From assembly GCA_017615245.1 (NCBI GenBank), contig JAGAAL010000021.1, forward strand, positions 1 through 43,975: a stretch of 43,975 nt of DNA. The letters run 5' to 3'. Source of the DNA: Bacteroidaceae bacterium. GTDB lineage: Bacteria > Bacteroidota > Bacteroidia > Bacteroidales > Bacteroidaceae. The notes below the pieces were generated by a model. That model was not told where the DNA came from and did no database searches. It saw only the letters and a list, made by a program, of their open reading frames with translations. The position numbers were made by a program, and so were the translations under genes. Of this stretch, positions 32,716-41,877 are shown in pieces. The first letter of the stretch is position 1. Every line of letters begins with the position of its first letter.

Positions 32716-35430
32716 TTACAGTTTCCGTTTCCTTGCTTCCTCCAGGCTGAGCAGTTTGGGCTGATTGTGCTCATAGTTGTCGCGGAGGTCGGCCTGATGA
32801 TGGAGTAGGGCATCGACGTATGCTGGTCGGTCGGCGGCATCGAGGAGGTGTTGGGCGGCGACGACGTTCTGCGCGGCATCTTTCATCCAGACTACGGGGC
32901 CGTCGTACTCGGTGGCTATCTTGAGGGCCGTATGCATGTCGCTGGTGGTGGCACCACCTATCATGAGTGGAACATTGATGCCTGCTTCGCGAAGGGCGTG
33001 GGCGGTGTTGACCATCTCGGTGAGCGACGGGGTGATGAGCCCGGAGAGTCCAATGATTTCCGCGCCTACTTCCCGTGCTTTGCTAACGATGTCTTCGGCA
33101 CTGACCATGACACCCATATCTACAATCTCATAGCCGTTGCATCCCATGACAACGCCGACGATGTTCTTGCCGATGTCGTGTACGTCGCCGCGGACGGTGG
33201 CGAGGAGCACGACGTGTTGCTTCGTCTTGGATTCGCCCTCAGTATGGCTCTCCTTGTCTATGTATGGTTTGAGGATTTCCACGGCTTGCTTCATGGTGCG
33301 TGCAGTCTTGACGACTTGCGGCAGGAACATCTTGCCCTGGCCGAATCGTTCGCCCACACGGTTCATGGCATCCATCAGCGGTCCTTCGATGACGCTGACG
33401 GCGGAGCCTTGGCGCTGGAGTTCGTCGAGGACGGCTGCCTCGAGGTTCTCCGTCAGCCCTCGCTCGATGAGGGTGGATAGCGAAGGAGTAGCCCCTTCGG
33501 TTTCTCCCTCGATGGTGAGTGATTGGCTTTCGCCTTTCACTTGTGGTGAGGGTTGGGATGCAACTTTGATGAGTCGCTCGGTGGCGTCGGGGCATCGGTT
33601 GAGCAGAAGGTCGTCGATGGCCGTGAGCAGTGGGGCAGGGATGTCGGCATAGGTCACCCGCGATGCCGGATTGACGATGGCCATGTCCATGCCTCGCTGT
33701 ATGTTGTGGAAAAGGAAGTCGGCGTGCATGGCTTCGCGCAGTGGGTTGTTGCCGCGGAAGGCGAATGAGAGGTTGCTGACGCCGCCGCTGACGTGAGCGT
33801 GGGGAAGGTTTTGCTTGATCCACTCCGTTGCGCGGATAAAGTCGAGGGCATAATCGGCGTGCTCGGCGATACCTGTTCCGACAGCGAGGACACAGGGGTC
33901 GAATATGATATCGGTGGGCGGGAATCCGATGGAGAGCAGCAGGTCGTAAGCACGTTGGCACACCTGTATCTTACGCTCGTAGGTGGTGGCCTGTCCGTCT
34001 TCGTCGAAAGCCATGACGACGAGTGCTGCACCTAAGCGTTTCACTTCGCGCGCTTTGTCGAGGAATGCCGCCTCACCTTCTTTCAGCGAGAGAGAATTGA
34101 CAATGCTCTTGCCCTGGATGCGCTTCAGTCCGGCACGGATGACGCGCCAGTCGCTGGAGTCGATCATGAGTGGTATGCGGGCGATGTCGGGGTCTGACAT
34201 GATGAGGTTGACGAAGTGCGCCATCTCGGCTTCGGCATCGAGCAGACCGTCGTCCATATTGATGTCGAGCACCATAGCACCATCCTCCACCTGCTTGCGT
34301 GCAATCTGCAGAGCCTCGTCGTACTGCTTCTCGTTAATAAGACGGAGGAATTTGCGCGAACCTGCCACGTTGCAGCGCTCGCCGATGTTGATGAAGCGGA
34401 CTTCGGGGGTGAGACGTAACGGCTCGAGACCGGCAAGCGTAAAGGCCGTAGCCTCTTCCTGCTCTCCCTTTTGCGGGAGGGAACGTTTCATGGTACCCTC
34501 TCCCAGTGAAGAGGTGAGGGAAAGTTGTTGGCTCAGACATGCGATGAAATCGGGCGTGGTGCCGCAGCAGCCACCGACAATGTTTACCAGCCCTTCGCCT
34601 ACAAACTCCATAACCTGCTCAGCAAATTCGCGCGGAGTCTGGTCGTAGGTGCCCATGGCGTTGGGCAGGCCGGCGTTGGGGTGACAGCTGATATAGTACG
34701 GTGCCTTCGATGACAGTTCGCGGAGGAATGGTTTCAGCTCCTTGGCGCCGAACGAGCAATTGAGGCCCACGCTGAAGATGTCGGCATGGGCGATGGAGGC
34801 GAGGAACGCCTCGATGGTCTGTCCCGATAGCGTACGGCCTGCCTTGTCAGACACGGTCATTGACACCATCACTTCCACGTGACGACCGACACGTGCCATA
34901 GCATCCTCGGCGGCATAAAGCGCGGCCTTGGCGTTGAGCGTATCGAACACCGTCTCAATGAGCAGGGCATCGACACCCGCCTCGATCATTGCCGTCATCT
35001 GCTCGGTGTAAGCATCGGCAAGTTGGTCGAAGGTGATGTCGCGCCGAGCGGGGTCGTCGACGTCGGGACTCATCGAACAAGTGCGGTTGGTCGGGCCTAC
35101 GCTGCCGGCTACGAATCGAGGCTTCGACGGATTGCGTCGGGTATATTCGTCGGCAAGCTCACGTGCCAGGCGTACGCCCGCCATGTTCAGCTCGCGTATC
35201 TTGTCGTCGCAGTGATATTCGGCTTGCGAGACACGCTGCGAGGAGAACGTGTTGGTCGATAGGATATCGGCACCAGCCTCGAGATACAAGCGATGCACCT
35301 CGCGGACAACCTCTGGATGCGTGAGATTAAGTTGGTCGAAGTTTCCTTTGAATCCTTGGCGTTGGAGCATCGTGCCCATTGCACCGTCAAGGATGAGTAT
35401 GTTCTGCTGTATGGCTTTGTGTAGGGTCAT
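32716..35430 (-). CDS. metH: Cobalamin-dependent methionine synthase, without reactivation domain
   Basis: Methylates homocysteine using methyl-tetrahydrofolate. The 904 aa hold the homocysteine domain (zinc ligands Cys225, Cys288, Cys289), the folate domain (about 345-610, beginning FINIGERCNVAGSRKF), the cobalamin cap and the B12 domain with His751 in GDVHDIGKNIV. The protein ends at the linker LLSLEEARKRKL, just where the SAM-binding reactivation domain starts in the 1200-aa E. coli form. Reactivation would need a separate protein. Two linkers (about 302-331 and 624-651) are encoded by GC-rich repeat sequence. It lies 56 bases below smpB, on the same strand. Confidence 0.95.
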   Translation of the reverse strand: MTLHKAIQQNILILDGAMGTMLQRQGFKGNFDQLNLTHPEVVREVHRLYLEAGADILSTNTFSSQRVSQAEYHCDDKIRELNMAGVRLARELADEYTRRNPSKPRFVAGSVGPTNRTCSMSPDVDDPARRDITFDQLADAYTEQMTAMIEAGVDALLIETVFDTLNAKAALYAAEDAMARVGRHVEVMVSMTVSDKAGRTLSGQTIEAFLASIAHADIFSVGLNCSFGAKELKPFLRELSSKAPYYISCHPNAGLPNAMGTYDQTPREFAEQVMEFVGEGLVNIVGGCCGTTPDFIACLSQQLSLTSSLGEGTMKRSLPQKGEQEEATAFTLAGLEPLRLTPEVRFINIGERCNVAGSRKFLRLINEKQYDEALQIARKQVEDGAMVLDINMDDGLLDAEAEMAHFVNLIMSDPDIARIPLMIDSSDWRVIRAGLKRIQGKSIVNSLSLKEGEAAFLDKAREVKRLGAALVVMAFDEDGQATTYERKIQVCQRAYDLLLSIGFPPTDIIFDPCVLAVGTGIAEHADYALDFIRATEWIKQNLPHAHVSGGVSNLSFAFRGNNPLREAMHADFLFHNIQRGMDMAIVNPASRVTYADIPAPLLTAIDDLLLNRCPDATERLIKVASQPSPQVKGESQSLTIEGETEGATPSLSTLIERGLTENLEAAVLDELQRQGSAVSVIEGPLMDAMNRVGERFGQGKMFLPQVVKTARTMKQAVEILKPYIDKESHTEGESKTKQHVVLLATVRGDVHDIGKNIVGVVMGCNGYEIVDMGVMVSAEDIVSKAREVGAEIIGLSGLITPSLTEMVNTAHALREAGINVPLMIGGATTSDMHTALKIATEYDGPVVWMKDAAQNVVAAQHLLDAADRPAYVDALLHHQADLRDNYEHNQPKLLSLEEARKRKL
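33480..33560 (-). repeat. GC-rich repeat-derived linker in metH (second)
   Basis: In frame between the folate domain and the B12 cap. On the - strand it contains CCCTCACC and CGAGGGAG with a degenerate middle, and encodes QPSPQVKGESQSLTIEGETE. It is less perfect than the first metH site, so probably older. Confidence 0.45.
34440..34525 (-). repeat. GC-rich palindromic element in metH (first)
   Basis: Read on the + strand: CTCCC/GGGAG arms at 34464-34479 and CCCTCTCC/GGTGAGGG (one mismatch) at 34496-34520. It encodes a Ser/Gly/Glu-rich stretch (TSSLGEGTMKRSLPQKGEQ) between the homocysteine and folate domains. Confidence 0.65.
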
Positions 35431-35486
35431 GGGGTAAGTGGTCTGATGACTAATAGTACTTGTGTGTCTTATAGAACTAAAAGGAC

Positions 35487-35954
35487 TTAGTGCTTCATCG
35501 CGCGGTCCATCTCTCGGCGGTCTTCCTTCTCCTTCAAAGTCTGTCGCTTGTCGAAGGTCTTCTTTCCCTTAGCAAGTGCGACATCGAGTTTGGCGAATCC
35601 CTTCTCGTTGATGAACAGTCGGGTGGGGACGATGGTGAAACCCGGGTTTTTCGACTCTGCCTCGAGGTTGTGTAGTTCCTTGCGGTTGAGCAACAGCTTA
35701 CGCTCGCGCCGTTCGGCATGGTTGTTGTACGAGCCTTGCAGGTAGGTTGAGATGTTCATGTTCTTCACCCATAGTTCGCCGTGGACGAAATAGCAGTAAC
35801 TGTCGACCAGGCTGGCCTTCCCCATACGAATGGATTTGATTTCCGTGCCAGTGAGGACGATGCCGGCGGTGAAGACGTCGATGAACTCGTAGTCAAACGA
35901 GGCTCGCTTGTTCTTTATGTTGATACGCTGTGGTTTGTTATTTGTCTTTGCCAT
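35487..35954 (-). CDS. smpB: SsrA-binding protein SmpB
   Basis: Partner of tmRNA in rescuing stalled ribosomes. The 155 aa start at the ATG at 35954 ([20 protein letters not shown]); the longer frame to 36044 would run into the esterase gene. The core ([20 protein letters not shown], then [20 protein letters not shown]) and the basic tail ([20 protein letters not shown]) are typical. It begins 7 bases below the esterase stop and so is probably in the same transcript. Confidence 0.97.
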   Translation of the reverse strand: MAKTNNKPQRINIKNKRASFDYEFIDVFTAGIVLTGTEIKSIRMGKASLVDSYCYFVHGELWVKNMNISTYLQGSYNNHAERRERKLLLNRKELHNLEAESKNPGFTIVPTRLFINEKGFAKLDVALAKGKKTFDKRQTLKEKEDRREMDRAMKH

Positions 35955-35961
35955 ATAATAA

Positions 35962-36807
35962 TTACTCTTTTTTAAAGCTCTGGGCCGCAAAGGGAAGGCT
36001 GGTGCGTAGGGCCGATGTCCAGTATTCCCATGTATGTCCTCCATTGCGTACCCGAAGTTCGCAGGCGATTCGTTTGCTACGCATCATACGATGGAATTCA
36101 GTGTCTTGGTCGAGTAGGAAGTCGTCGTCGCCTATATCTACAAACCACCGAATAGTTTTCAGCTTATCCACCACCTCGGCTGATGCATTTTTGACGAAAT
36201 CGATGGCGGAGAGGTCGTGTACGGCTTTCGAGACAGCTGTCTGGTGGTCGTTGGGGTTTACTTGCGTATCTTGGGAGGTGAGCCATGCACTCATGGCATA
36301 GCATGATGAGAACAGGTCGGGATGACGCTGCGCATAGACCGTACATCCGCCGCCTCCCATTGAGAGACCGCTCACGGCACGGTTAGCTTTATCGCCGATG
36401 ATTCTGTATTTCTTTTCGATGGTAGGCATCAATTCCTTAAAGAAGAAGTCTTCGTATGCCCAACCCTCCATGTTGAAGTATCCGTTCCAGTCCACCCGGG
36501 TGTTAGGACCTCCGGCATTCGGCATAACGATAACCATAGGCTGAACGTCGCCGTTGGCAATCATTTCGTCTGCTACACGGTTCAGATGTCCCTTGTCGTT
36601 CCATGCTCGGTAGGTGTCAGTCAGACCATGAAGCAGGTATAGTACAGGGTATTGTTTCTGTGGTTTCTGGTCGAACTCGCTTGGCAAATAGATGTTGATT
36701 TTGACGGTAGCATTGAGCACTTTGCTTTTGATGCTGTCGGTCACGATGCGGCTCCATGATGCTGTGCAGATGCAGAGCAGGACCATGAGGAGGATTGTTT
36801 TTTTCAT
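35962..36807 (-). CDS. Secreted alpha/beta-hydrolase, esterase D/FrmB type
   Basis: A 281-aa esterase with signal peptide ([10 protein letters not shown]). The oxyanion region is LYLLHGLTD, the nucleophile is Ser149 in SGLSMGGGG, the acid is likely one of Asp226-229 in GDDD, and the base is His258 in GGHTWEYW. This is the putative-esterase (PF00756) family, which includes feruloyl and acetyl xylan esterases and S-formylglutathione hydrolases. A signal peptide in a gut or oral Bacteroidales suggests polysaccharide or ester breakdown, but it is not next to any glycan genes. It follows DUF4375 by 9 bases. Confidence 0.9.
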   Translation of the reverse strand: MKKTILLMVLLCICTASWSRIVTDSIKSKVLNATVKINIYLPSEFDQKPQKQYPVLYLLHGLTDTYRAWNDKGHLNRVADEMIANGDVQPMVIVMPNAGGPNTRVDWNGYFNMEGWAYEDFFFKELMPTIEKKYRIIGDKANRAVSGLSMGGGGCTVYAQRHPDLFSSCYAMSAWLTSQDTQVNPNDHQTAVSKAVHDLSAIDFVKNASAEVVDKLKTIRWFVDIGDDDFLLDQDTEFHRMMRSKRIACELRVRNGGHTWEYWTSALRTSLPFAAQSFKKE

Positions 36808-36816
36808 GCTGATGGA

Positions 36817-37272
36817 TTATTTTGTGGTTATAGATTGATAGTGCTCGACAATCTGTGGCGTCACCACTTCCTCGTAGTCATCGAGGTAGTCGTCGCCGTA
36901 GTCGTTGAGGGTCTCGTATTGTTCGTATTGTGCCATAAAGTCATCATCGCTCTTGTCCGCCTCCAACTCCTCGCGGTGTTTTTTGTACTCCCGGGCTACG
37001 TCGAAGAGGAACTGGCCGAACTGTTTCATGCCCCACTCCTTCTTCAAAATCATTGGAAACGGGCCGAGCAATACGTAGGGGCCGTAGCCGTTCTGGATGA
37101 GTTGGATGAATCCGCCGTCCATCACCTCATCGCGGAGGTAGCGGTAGGCGAGAAGACAATGTTCGTCTATCGACAATTGGTTCATGTTTTCGCTGGTGAG
37201 CTGTCCACCGATGCGGGCGATAAACTCGTCGGTCAGCGTATTGAGGGTTGTGACTGCTTCGTTGTAGGTCAT
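36817..37272 (-). CDS. DUF4375 (DMP19-like) protein
   Basis: A 151-aa acidic cytoplasmic protein. The motif DGGFIQLIQNGYGPYVLLGPF and the last 30 residues, rich in Asp, Glu and Tyr (DYGDDYLDDYEE), are typical of DUF4375. DMP19 relatives are acidic and may mimic DNA in phages, but this one lies among housekeeping genes. It is 30 bases after fbp and 9 bases before the esterase gene. Function unknown. Confidence 0.8.
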   Translation of the reverse strand: MTYNEAVTTLNTLTDEFIARIGGQLTSENMNQLSIDEHCLLAYRYLRDEVMDGGFIQLIQNGYGPYVLLGPFPMILKKEWGMKQFGQFLFDVAREYKKHREELEADKSDDDFMAQYEQYETLNDYGDDYLDDYEEVVTPQIVEHYQSITTK

Positions 37273-37302
37273 GGGAGTAGTGGGCTTATAGGAGTTATTG
37301 GA

Positions 37303-39312
37303 TTACTGTCTTTCTTTTATCCAGCCGTTGCGGTAGGCAAAGAGGAGCTTCTTCAAGTCCTCAACGTTCTTCTGCAGCAGCTTTCCTTTATCTGTATCCT
37401 TTACGTACATGCGGTTCTGGCTCATCTCAACAATCTGCGTGGCGCTACGGATGTCTTCACCCCGACGGATGGCTTCTTCGGCTGAGACGAACGGCTGGTG
37501 CTGGACAAGCTCCAGACCGCGTGAGTGGAAAGTGAGCGTGTAGCCGGCGATGCCAGTCTTTGGTTGGTAGGCTTTCGAGAAACCGCCGTCGATGACCAAG
37601 TGTTTGCCGTTAGCCTTGATAGGAGTCTCGCCCTTGAGGGTTCGGACGGGCACGTGGCCATTGATGATGTGGCGGTGAGTACCTTCGACATGGAAGTTGT
37701 CGAGTATCATGTCCATCACCTCTTCGTTGTCGCTGTACTTATAATAGTATCCTTTCTTCTCGGTGTAAGTCGACTCGTCGGCAATGAAATAGCGCTCGAA
37801 AGTGGTCATGCGGTCCTTGTCAAACAGAGGACTGTTCTTGCCGCACCACAGATACCAAAGGAAGTCGATGGCAAACTGCTTCTTGTCACCCTTCACGTCG
37901 TTGTTAAACGCGGCAAGTACCAGTCGGCCCGTCTTTTTCATCAGTTCAATGCCCTTGTACGTCTTACCCTGAATCTCTACCTCCTTTAGCGACCCGTCCT
38001 TGTTGAGGGGTACGGATGCGTGGAACATGAGGTTGGAATTCGAGATGGCATACATGGCGCCATGCGACAGCAGGCAATTGATGTGACTGCGCAGCTTATC
38101 GCTGGCAGAGAACGAATGCACAAGTCGATCCATCAGCTCCTGCTCGTCCTTGCTAAGTGCATAAGGGTCGGACGGGTCGATGGTCGGCAGGTTGGTGTCG
38201 AGCAGTGGATAGGTCTTTCCCCCGAGCGTGATGGTACCTTCCTTCTTGTTAATCAGATGGAGCAGGTTGCGCTCCTGCATCTCAAATTCGGGGCGGCGGT
38301 TGATGATGCGCGCCTCTTCCTTGAACTGAATGATGGTAATGGCCTTATGCATCAGTGCCATGAGCCTTTGCGTCTGCTGGTCTTCTTGTGGCTGCTCGCG
38401 CAGGTTCACAACTTTGAACTGCTCGCAAGGGTCATCCTTGTAGGTGTACATAGCGAAGGTGGCGAGCGGCAACAGGTTGATGCCGTAGCCATCCTCCAAC
38501 GTGCTGAGATTTCCGTATCGAAGTGTCATCCGCAGCACATTGCAGATGCAGGCGCGATTGCCGGCGGCAGCACCGAACCAATCGATGTCGTGGTTTCCCC
38601 ACACAATGTCGAAGTGGTGGTAGTTTATCAGCGTGTCCATGATGAGATGGGCACCCGGGCCGCGATCGAAAATGTCACCAAGCAGATGTAGGCGGTCAAT
38701 CGCCAGACGTTGAATCAGTCGGCACAGCTCTATGATGAATGCATCGGCGCGGTCAGTTTCGATAATCGTCTCCACGATTTTGCTGTAGTACTCATACTTT
38801 TTATCACTCTGGCTTGTCGGCGACTCGTGCAGGAGCTCTTCAATAATGTAGTCGAATTGCGCCGGCAGTGCCTTGCGTATCTTCGATCGCGTGTACTTGC
38901 TCGACACCTCACGGCACACGAGTATCAGTTGGTGCAGCGTTGTCAGGTAGAAGTCCGTCAGGTCTCTCCCATGTGCCTTAGCCTTAATCAGCTGCAGCTT
39001 CTGCTTGGGGTAATAGATCAGCGTACACAGTTCCTTGCTCTCACGTTTCGTCAGCGAGTCGCCCAGAATCTCCTTCACCTTCCGCTTCACATATCCCGAT
39101 GCATTACGTAGTACGTGGTTGAACGCATCGCTTTCTCCATGTGGGTCGCTGATGAAGTGCTCCGTCGGCTTCGGTAGGTTCAGTATCGCCTCCAGATTGA
39201 TAATCTCCGTGCACGCATCAGCAATAGTAGGGTAGGTTTGCGATAGCAGTTGCAAGTACCGCATATCTTCCTTTATTTCCTCCTCCGTGAATATGATGTC
39301 CTTTGTTTTCAT
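37303..39312 (-). CDS. fbp: Class III fructose-1,6-bisphosphatase
   Basis: Gluconeogenesis enzyme of 669 aa, the long class III type found in Bacteroidetes and Firmicutes. A metallophosphatase core shows the start FISDPHGESDAFNH, LLGDIFDRGPGAHLI and VWGNHDIDWFGAAAGN, and the C-terminal half ends HIINGHVPV and VIDGGFSKAYQ. It starts from the ATG at 39312, 53 bases below the regulator stop. That gap contains a CCATG/CATGG dyad and a TCGTTATAACGA palindrome at about 39360, and no clear promoter box. It seems to be the first gene of a five-gene train to metH. Confidence 0.96.
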   Translation of the reverse strand: MKTKDIIFTEEEIKEDMRYLQLLSQTYPTIADACTEIINLEAILNLPKPTEHFISDPHGESDAFNHVLRNASGYVKRKVKEILGDSLTKRESKELCTLIYYPKQKLQLIKAKAHGRDLTDFYLTTLHQLILVCREVSSKYTRSKIRKALPAQFDYIIEELLHESPTSQSDKKYEYYSKIVETIIETDRADAFIIELCRLIQRLAIDRLHLLGDIFDRGPGAHLIMDTLINYHHFDIVWGNHDIDWFGAAAGNRACICNVLRMTLRYGNLSTLEDGYGINLLPLATFAMYTYKDDPCEQFKVVNLREQPQEDQQTQRLMALMHKAITIIQFKEEARIINRRPEFEMQERNLLHLINKKEGTITLGGKTYPLLDTNLPTIDPSDPYALSKDEQELMDRLVHSFSASDKLRSHINCLLSHGAMYAISNSNLMFHASVPLNKDGSLKEVEIQGKTYKGIELMKKTGRLVLAAFNNDVKGDKKQFAIDFLWYLWCGKNSPLFDKDRMTTFERYFIADESTYTEKKGYYYKYSDNEEVMDMILDNFHVEGTHRHIINGHVPVRTLKGETPIKANGKHLVIDGGFSKAYQPKTGIAGYTLTFHSRGLELVQHQPFVSAEEAIRRGEDIRSATQIVEMSQNRMYVKDTDKGKLLQKNVEDLKKLLFAYRNGWIKERQ

Positions 39313-39365
39313 TGTTTCTTCGTTTCTTTGTTCCCATGCTTCTCATGGATAACAAATCGGATTCG

Positions 39366-40589
39366 TTATAACGATAAGATATAACGGTCCCAATCCTTTG
39401 CCGAACCGCGACCATTGAACACCTTGTGCTGCATGCGCTGGCGAACTTGCGACACATTACTCTTGCTCGTCGCTAGAAGGGTCGACATCAATGATGGTGA
39501 AACGCCCATCTTAATTAGCATGCAAATACGATACTCCTGCTCAGAGAACTGGTAGGAAGTGAACAGCTTTTTATGAAAATCAGGGAACGATATCTGCAAC
39601 TTGTTTTCAATCTCTGTCCACTCCTTTGGTTTCAGTGGTACATTGTTAGCTTCGTGTTTCTGTAATAGTTCATCAATCTGTGCATCGTAGAACTCACGTT
39701 TTGTCGCATTCGCCATTCCCATTTCCTCATACAATTTCTTCTTCTCAACCATCTGGCGACGAACCAACCAGGCTGCAACTCCAGCCAACACTAATACACA
39801 GCCTACAATCAGCCACATCACTGTCTTACGCTTTTGGTTCTCTGCCTGCAGCTCAGCATTCCGGTTGTTCAGCAAGTCGCTCTTCAACTGCTCGTTCATT
39901 CGCAGCACCTTCATTGCAACCAACTGTTTCTGATCCTGATTCACACTTGAATCCTTCTCCGAAGCCATGCCACGAATATCTTCAATCGTCTCAGCACAAA
40001 TCCGCATACCCAATGTGTCACTATCCTGTTGGCAATAGAAATATGCTAATTCACCCATCTGCGTCGCATCTGCAAATAGTCCGTTCCGTAAATACAGAAC
40101 CCCCATCTGCGCATATATCCTGCTACGCAAACGATTCGACACATGCACACTATCCTTCACTAACGCCTTATGGTAATAGAGTAGGGCTTTCTCGCCATTC
40201 CACAATTCCGCGTTCATTCTCCCTGCATAGTAATATGCTTCTGCTAAATGCCCGCTTCCTGTATGCTGTTCATAATATGATACTGTTCCGTTGATCAACG
40301 AATCAATATCAAGTGAATCAATTCCAAGCGAATCCTTCCAGAGTCCTTTCCCTAGTTTGTGAGCCTTGTCTGCAGCTTTCACTAATAACAAACCATAGAA
40401 AGCTCTTGCCTCATTCTGTACGTCATTTTCCGTCATTGCCGGCTTCATCTCCTTCAACACCCCCAACACACTATCCGGATTGGCATCCACCAATCCGTTC
40501 AATTCATATAAGGCATCCATCCCTCCAGATCTGTCGCAACCGACAGTCAACAGAGCCATTAAAACGAAACCTGCAAAAAGTCTTCTCAT
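39366..40589 (-). CDS. Membrane-anchored HTH regulator with periplasmic TPR-like domain
   Basis: 407 aa from the ATG at 40589 (MRRLFAGF). Signal or lipobox-like start (LLTVGC), a helical repeat region (about 25-245, TPR-like: LAEAYYYAGRMNAELWNGEK), one TM helix (VMWLIVGCVLVLAGVAAWLV, about 260-280), a coiled coil, then a C-terminal HTH (about 340-407, YQFSEQEYRICMLIKMGVS, SNVSQVRQRMQHKVF). This layout, with the DNA-binding end in the cytoplasm, is seen in several Bacteroidetes regulators. No partner kinase is nearby. Its targets are unknown; the close gene fbp is the simplest guess. Confidence 0.8.
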   Translation of the reverse strand: MRRLFAGFVLMALLTVGCDRSGGMDALYELNGLVDANPDSVLGVLKEMKPAMTENDVQNEARAFYGLLLVKAADKAHKLGKGLWKDSLGIDSLDIDSLINGTVSYYEQHTGSGHLAEAYYYAGRMNAELWNGEKALLYYHKALVKDSVHVSNRLRSRIYAQMGVLYLRNGLFADATQMGELAYFYCQQDSDTLGMRICAETIEDIRGMASEKDSSVNQDQKQLVAMKVLRMNEQLKSDLLNNRNAELQAENQKRKTVMWLIVGCVLVLAGVAAWLVRRQMVEKKKLYEEMGMANATKREFYDAQIDELLQKHEANNVPLKPKEWTEIENKLQISFPDFHKKLFTSYQFSEQEYRICMLIKMGVSPSLMSTLLATSKSNVSQVRQRMQHKVFNGRGSAKDWDRYILSL

Positions 40590-40625
40590 GTGCAATATGC
40601 TTTATATTGATTATCGAAAGCAATG

Positions 40626-40657
40626 CAAAATTACGAATAATATTTTAAATCACAATA
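40626..40657 (-). promoter_or_regulatory. Promoter of the membrane-anchored regulator
   Basis: On the - strand TATTG at 40657-40653, 19 bases, then TAATTTTG at 40633-40626, about 35 bases above the ATG. The rest of the 40596-40854 gap is AT-rich and holds no other feature that I can see. Confidence 0.55.
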
Positions 40658-40854
40658 CAAATCATCCGAAAAAACAATAAAACAACCAGAAAAATGATTT
40701 AAACAAAAAATGAACGCACATTCACATGTACGTCCACCCAAAAAAACAACAATTATAAAAAAGTTTACTACTTATTAATATTTATCCTTATTCAATATTC
40801 AATTATTCCTAACCGCGAGATCAAAAACTTGCATCCCTTCTTCTTTTTCTTCAC

Positions 40855-41436
40855 TTATCGTCTGTTCTGATTCTGCGGCTGTCCAAACTGCGGGAATTGC
40901 CCGAACTGAGGGAACTGCCCTCTGTTCATATTTCCGCTGTTTGGTATTCCTTGCCAACCACCTCTTTGGTTGTTTTGTTGGAAAGAAGGAGCAAATCGTC
41001 TCAACGCTTCCATATTATATCTCGAAAGAGCCATCCTAACTTTGAAAATCTGTTTCCAAGAAAGAATGTCATGGAACTTCTTGTAATATGTTTGTTCAAT
41101 CCTTCTACTCTCAACCTCAAGATTAATCGACCTGGTGATAATCTGCTCATAGTCGGCTTCGGTCTTTGCATTAAATCCCTTCGCCATAATCTGCTGCATC
41201 TTTCCGTTGACTTCTCTTTGCTTGTTCATCATCTCATGCATTAGAGGAAAGAATTTCTTACACTCCTCATCGTTCAATCCAGCCTCCTTTTTCACAAATT
41301 CTTCCAGCCCTTGGTTAAAAGCCTCAGGTGAGAAAAACTGCTTTTGATTCTGGTTTTGGTTCCTCTGTCCATTTTGCTGAGCATAACTTGCAGTAAGTGT
41401 GCACAGGCAGATGATGAAAGCAAAGATACGTCTCAT
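40855..41436 (-). CDS. Exported Gln/Asn-rich protein of a sigma-factor operon
   Basis: 193 aa with a signal peptide (LCTLTASYAQ). After a Gln/Asn-rich start (NGQRNQNQNQKQFF) comes a helical core with FFPLMHEMMNKQREVNGKM and LSWKQIFKVRMALSRYNMEALRRF, then a Gln/Phe/Gly-rich repeat tail (GQFPQFGQFPQFGQP). The helical core resembles the Spy/CpxP-type periplasmic sensors in pattern, but I cannot confirm the family. It lies 16 bases below the anti-sigma-like gene, so it may be the envelope sensor of this sigma system. Confidence 0.65.
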   Translation of the reverse strand: MRRIFAFIICLCTLTASYAQQNGQRNQNQNQKQFFSPEAFNQGLEEFVKKEAGLNDEECKKFFPLMHEMMNKQREVNGKMQQIMAKGFNAKTEADYEQIITRSINLEVESRRIEQTYYKKFHDILSWKQIFKVRMALSRYNMEALRRFAPSFQQNNQRGGWQGIPNSGNMNRGQFPQFGQFPQFGQPQNQNRR

Positions 41437-41452
41437 GTCATCAATCTTTCAA

Positions 41453-41827
41453 TTAATAACCTGTTCCAGAAAGGTAGTTATACACATCGTTATAATCTAC
41501 CATCGCATAGTTGAGCGCATCTTCCTGATAAGTTTCTTCATAAGACGTCTCAACAGTATTCATCTTGCTCATTAACTGAGAGTTGTCGTCGTGGTTCGAT
41601 TTATTGAACACATTAACGCATACTATTGCGCCAACCATGCATGCTGCAACCAAACCCGACCATTGCATCCAGTGGCTCCTTCTCTTTGGAGCTATGCTAA
41701 TGATTTTCGTTTCGTTTGCTGGTATATTCTCCATAACCCTAGCCGTCAGGTTATCAAAATAGCCCTCTGGTACGGTGAATGGGGTTTTTCTACCGCATCT
41801 GTCAATAATATGTTTTTCTCCTTTCAT
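41453..41827 (-). CDS. Probable anti-sigma factor with one TM helix
   Basis: 124 aa. The start GRKTPFTVPEGYFDNLTARVM is a common Bacteroidetes anti-sigma-like N-terminus. A TM helix covers about residues 75-92 (SGLVAACMVGAIVCVNVF), and the rest is acidic and lies outside the cytoplasm. There is no zinc motif. It follows the ECF sigma gene by 50 bases and precedes the Gln/Asn-rich protein by 16. Confidence 0.7.
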   Translation of the reverse strand: MKGEKHIIDRCGRKTPFTVPEGYFDNLTARVMENIPANETKIISIAPKRRSHWMQWSGLVAACMVGAIVCVNVFNKSNHDDNSQLMSKMNTVETSYEETYQEDALNYAMVDYNDVYNYLSGTGY

Positions 41828-41877
41828 AGCTTGAGATACTTATTTTCACCTATATGACTAAAAACAATCAGAAAGGT

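Noticed and set aside
32313..32879. Repeat-encoded open frames on both strands across the 42-bp array
   Set aside because: A 42-base period keeps any frame without a stop open. The + frame begins inside a terminator and the - frame overlaps metH out of frame. No start signal or recognisable domain.
39354..39375. TCGTTATAACGA palindrome as a dif site
   Set aside because: It does not show the 11-6-11 layout of Xer sites clearly enough, and no replication data are available.
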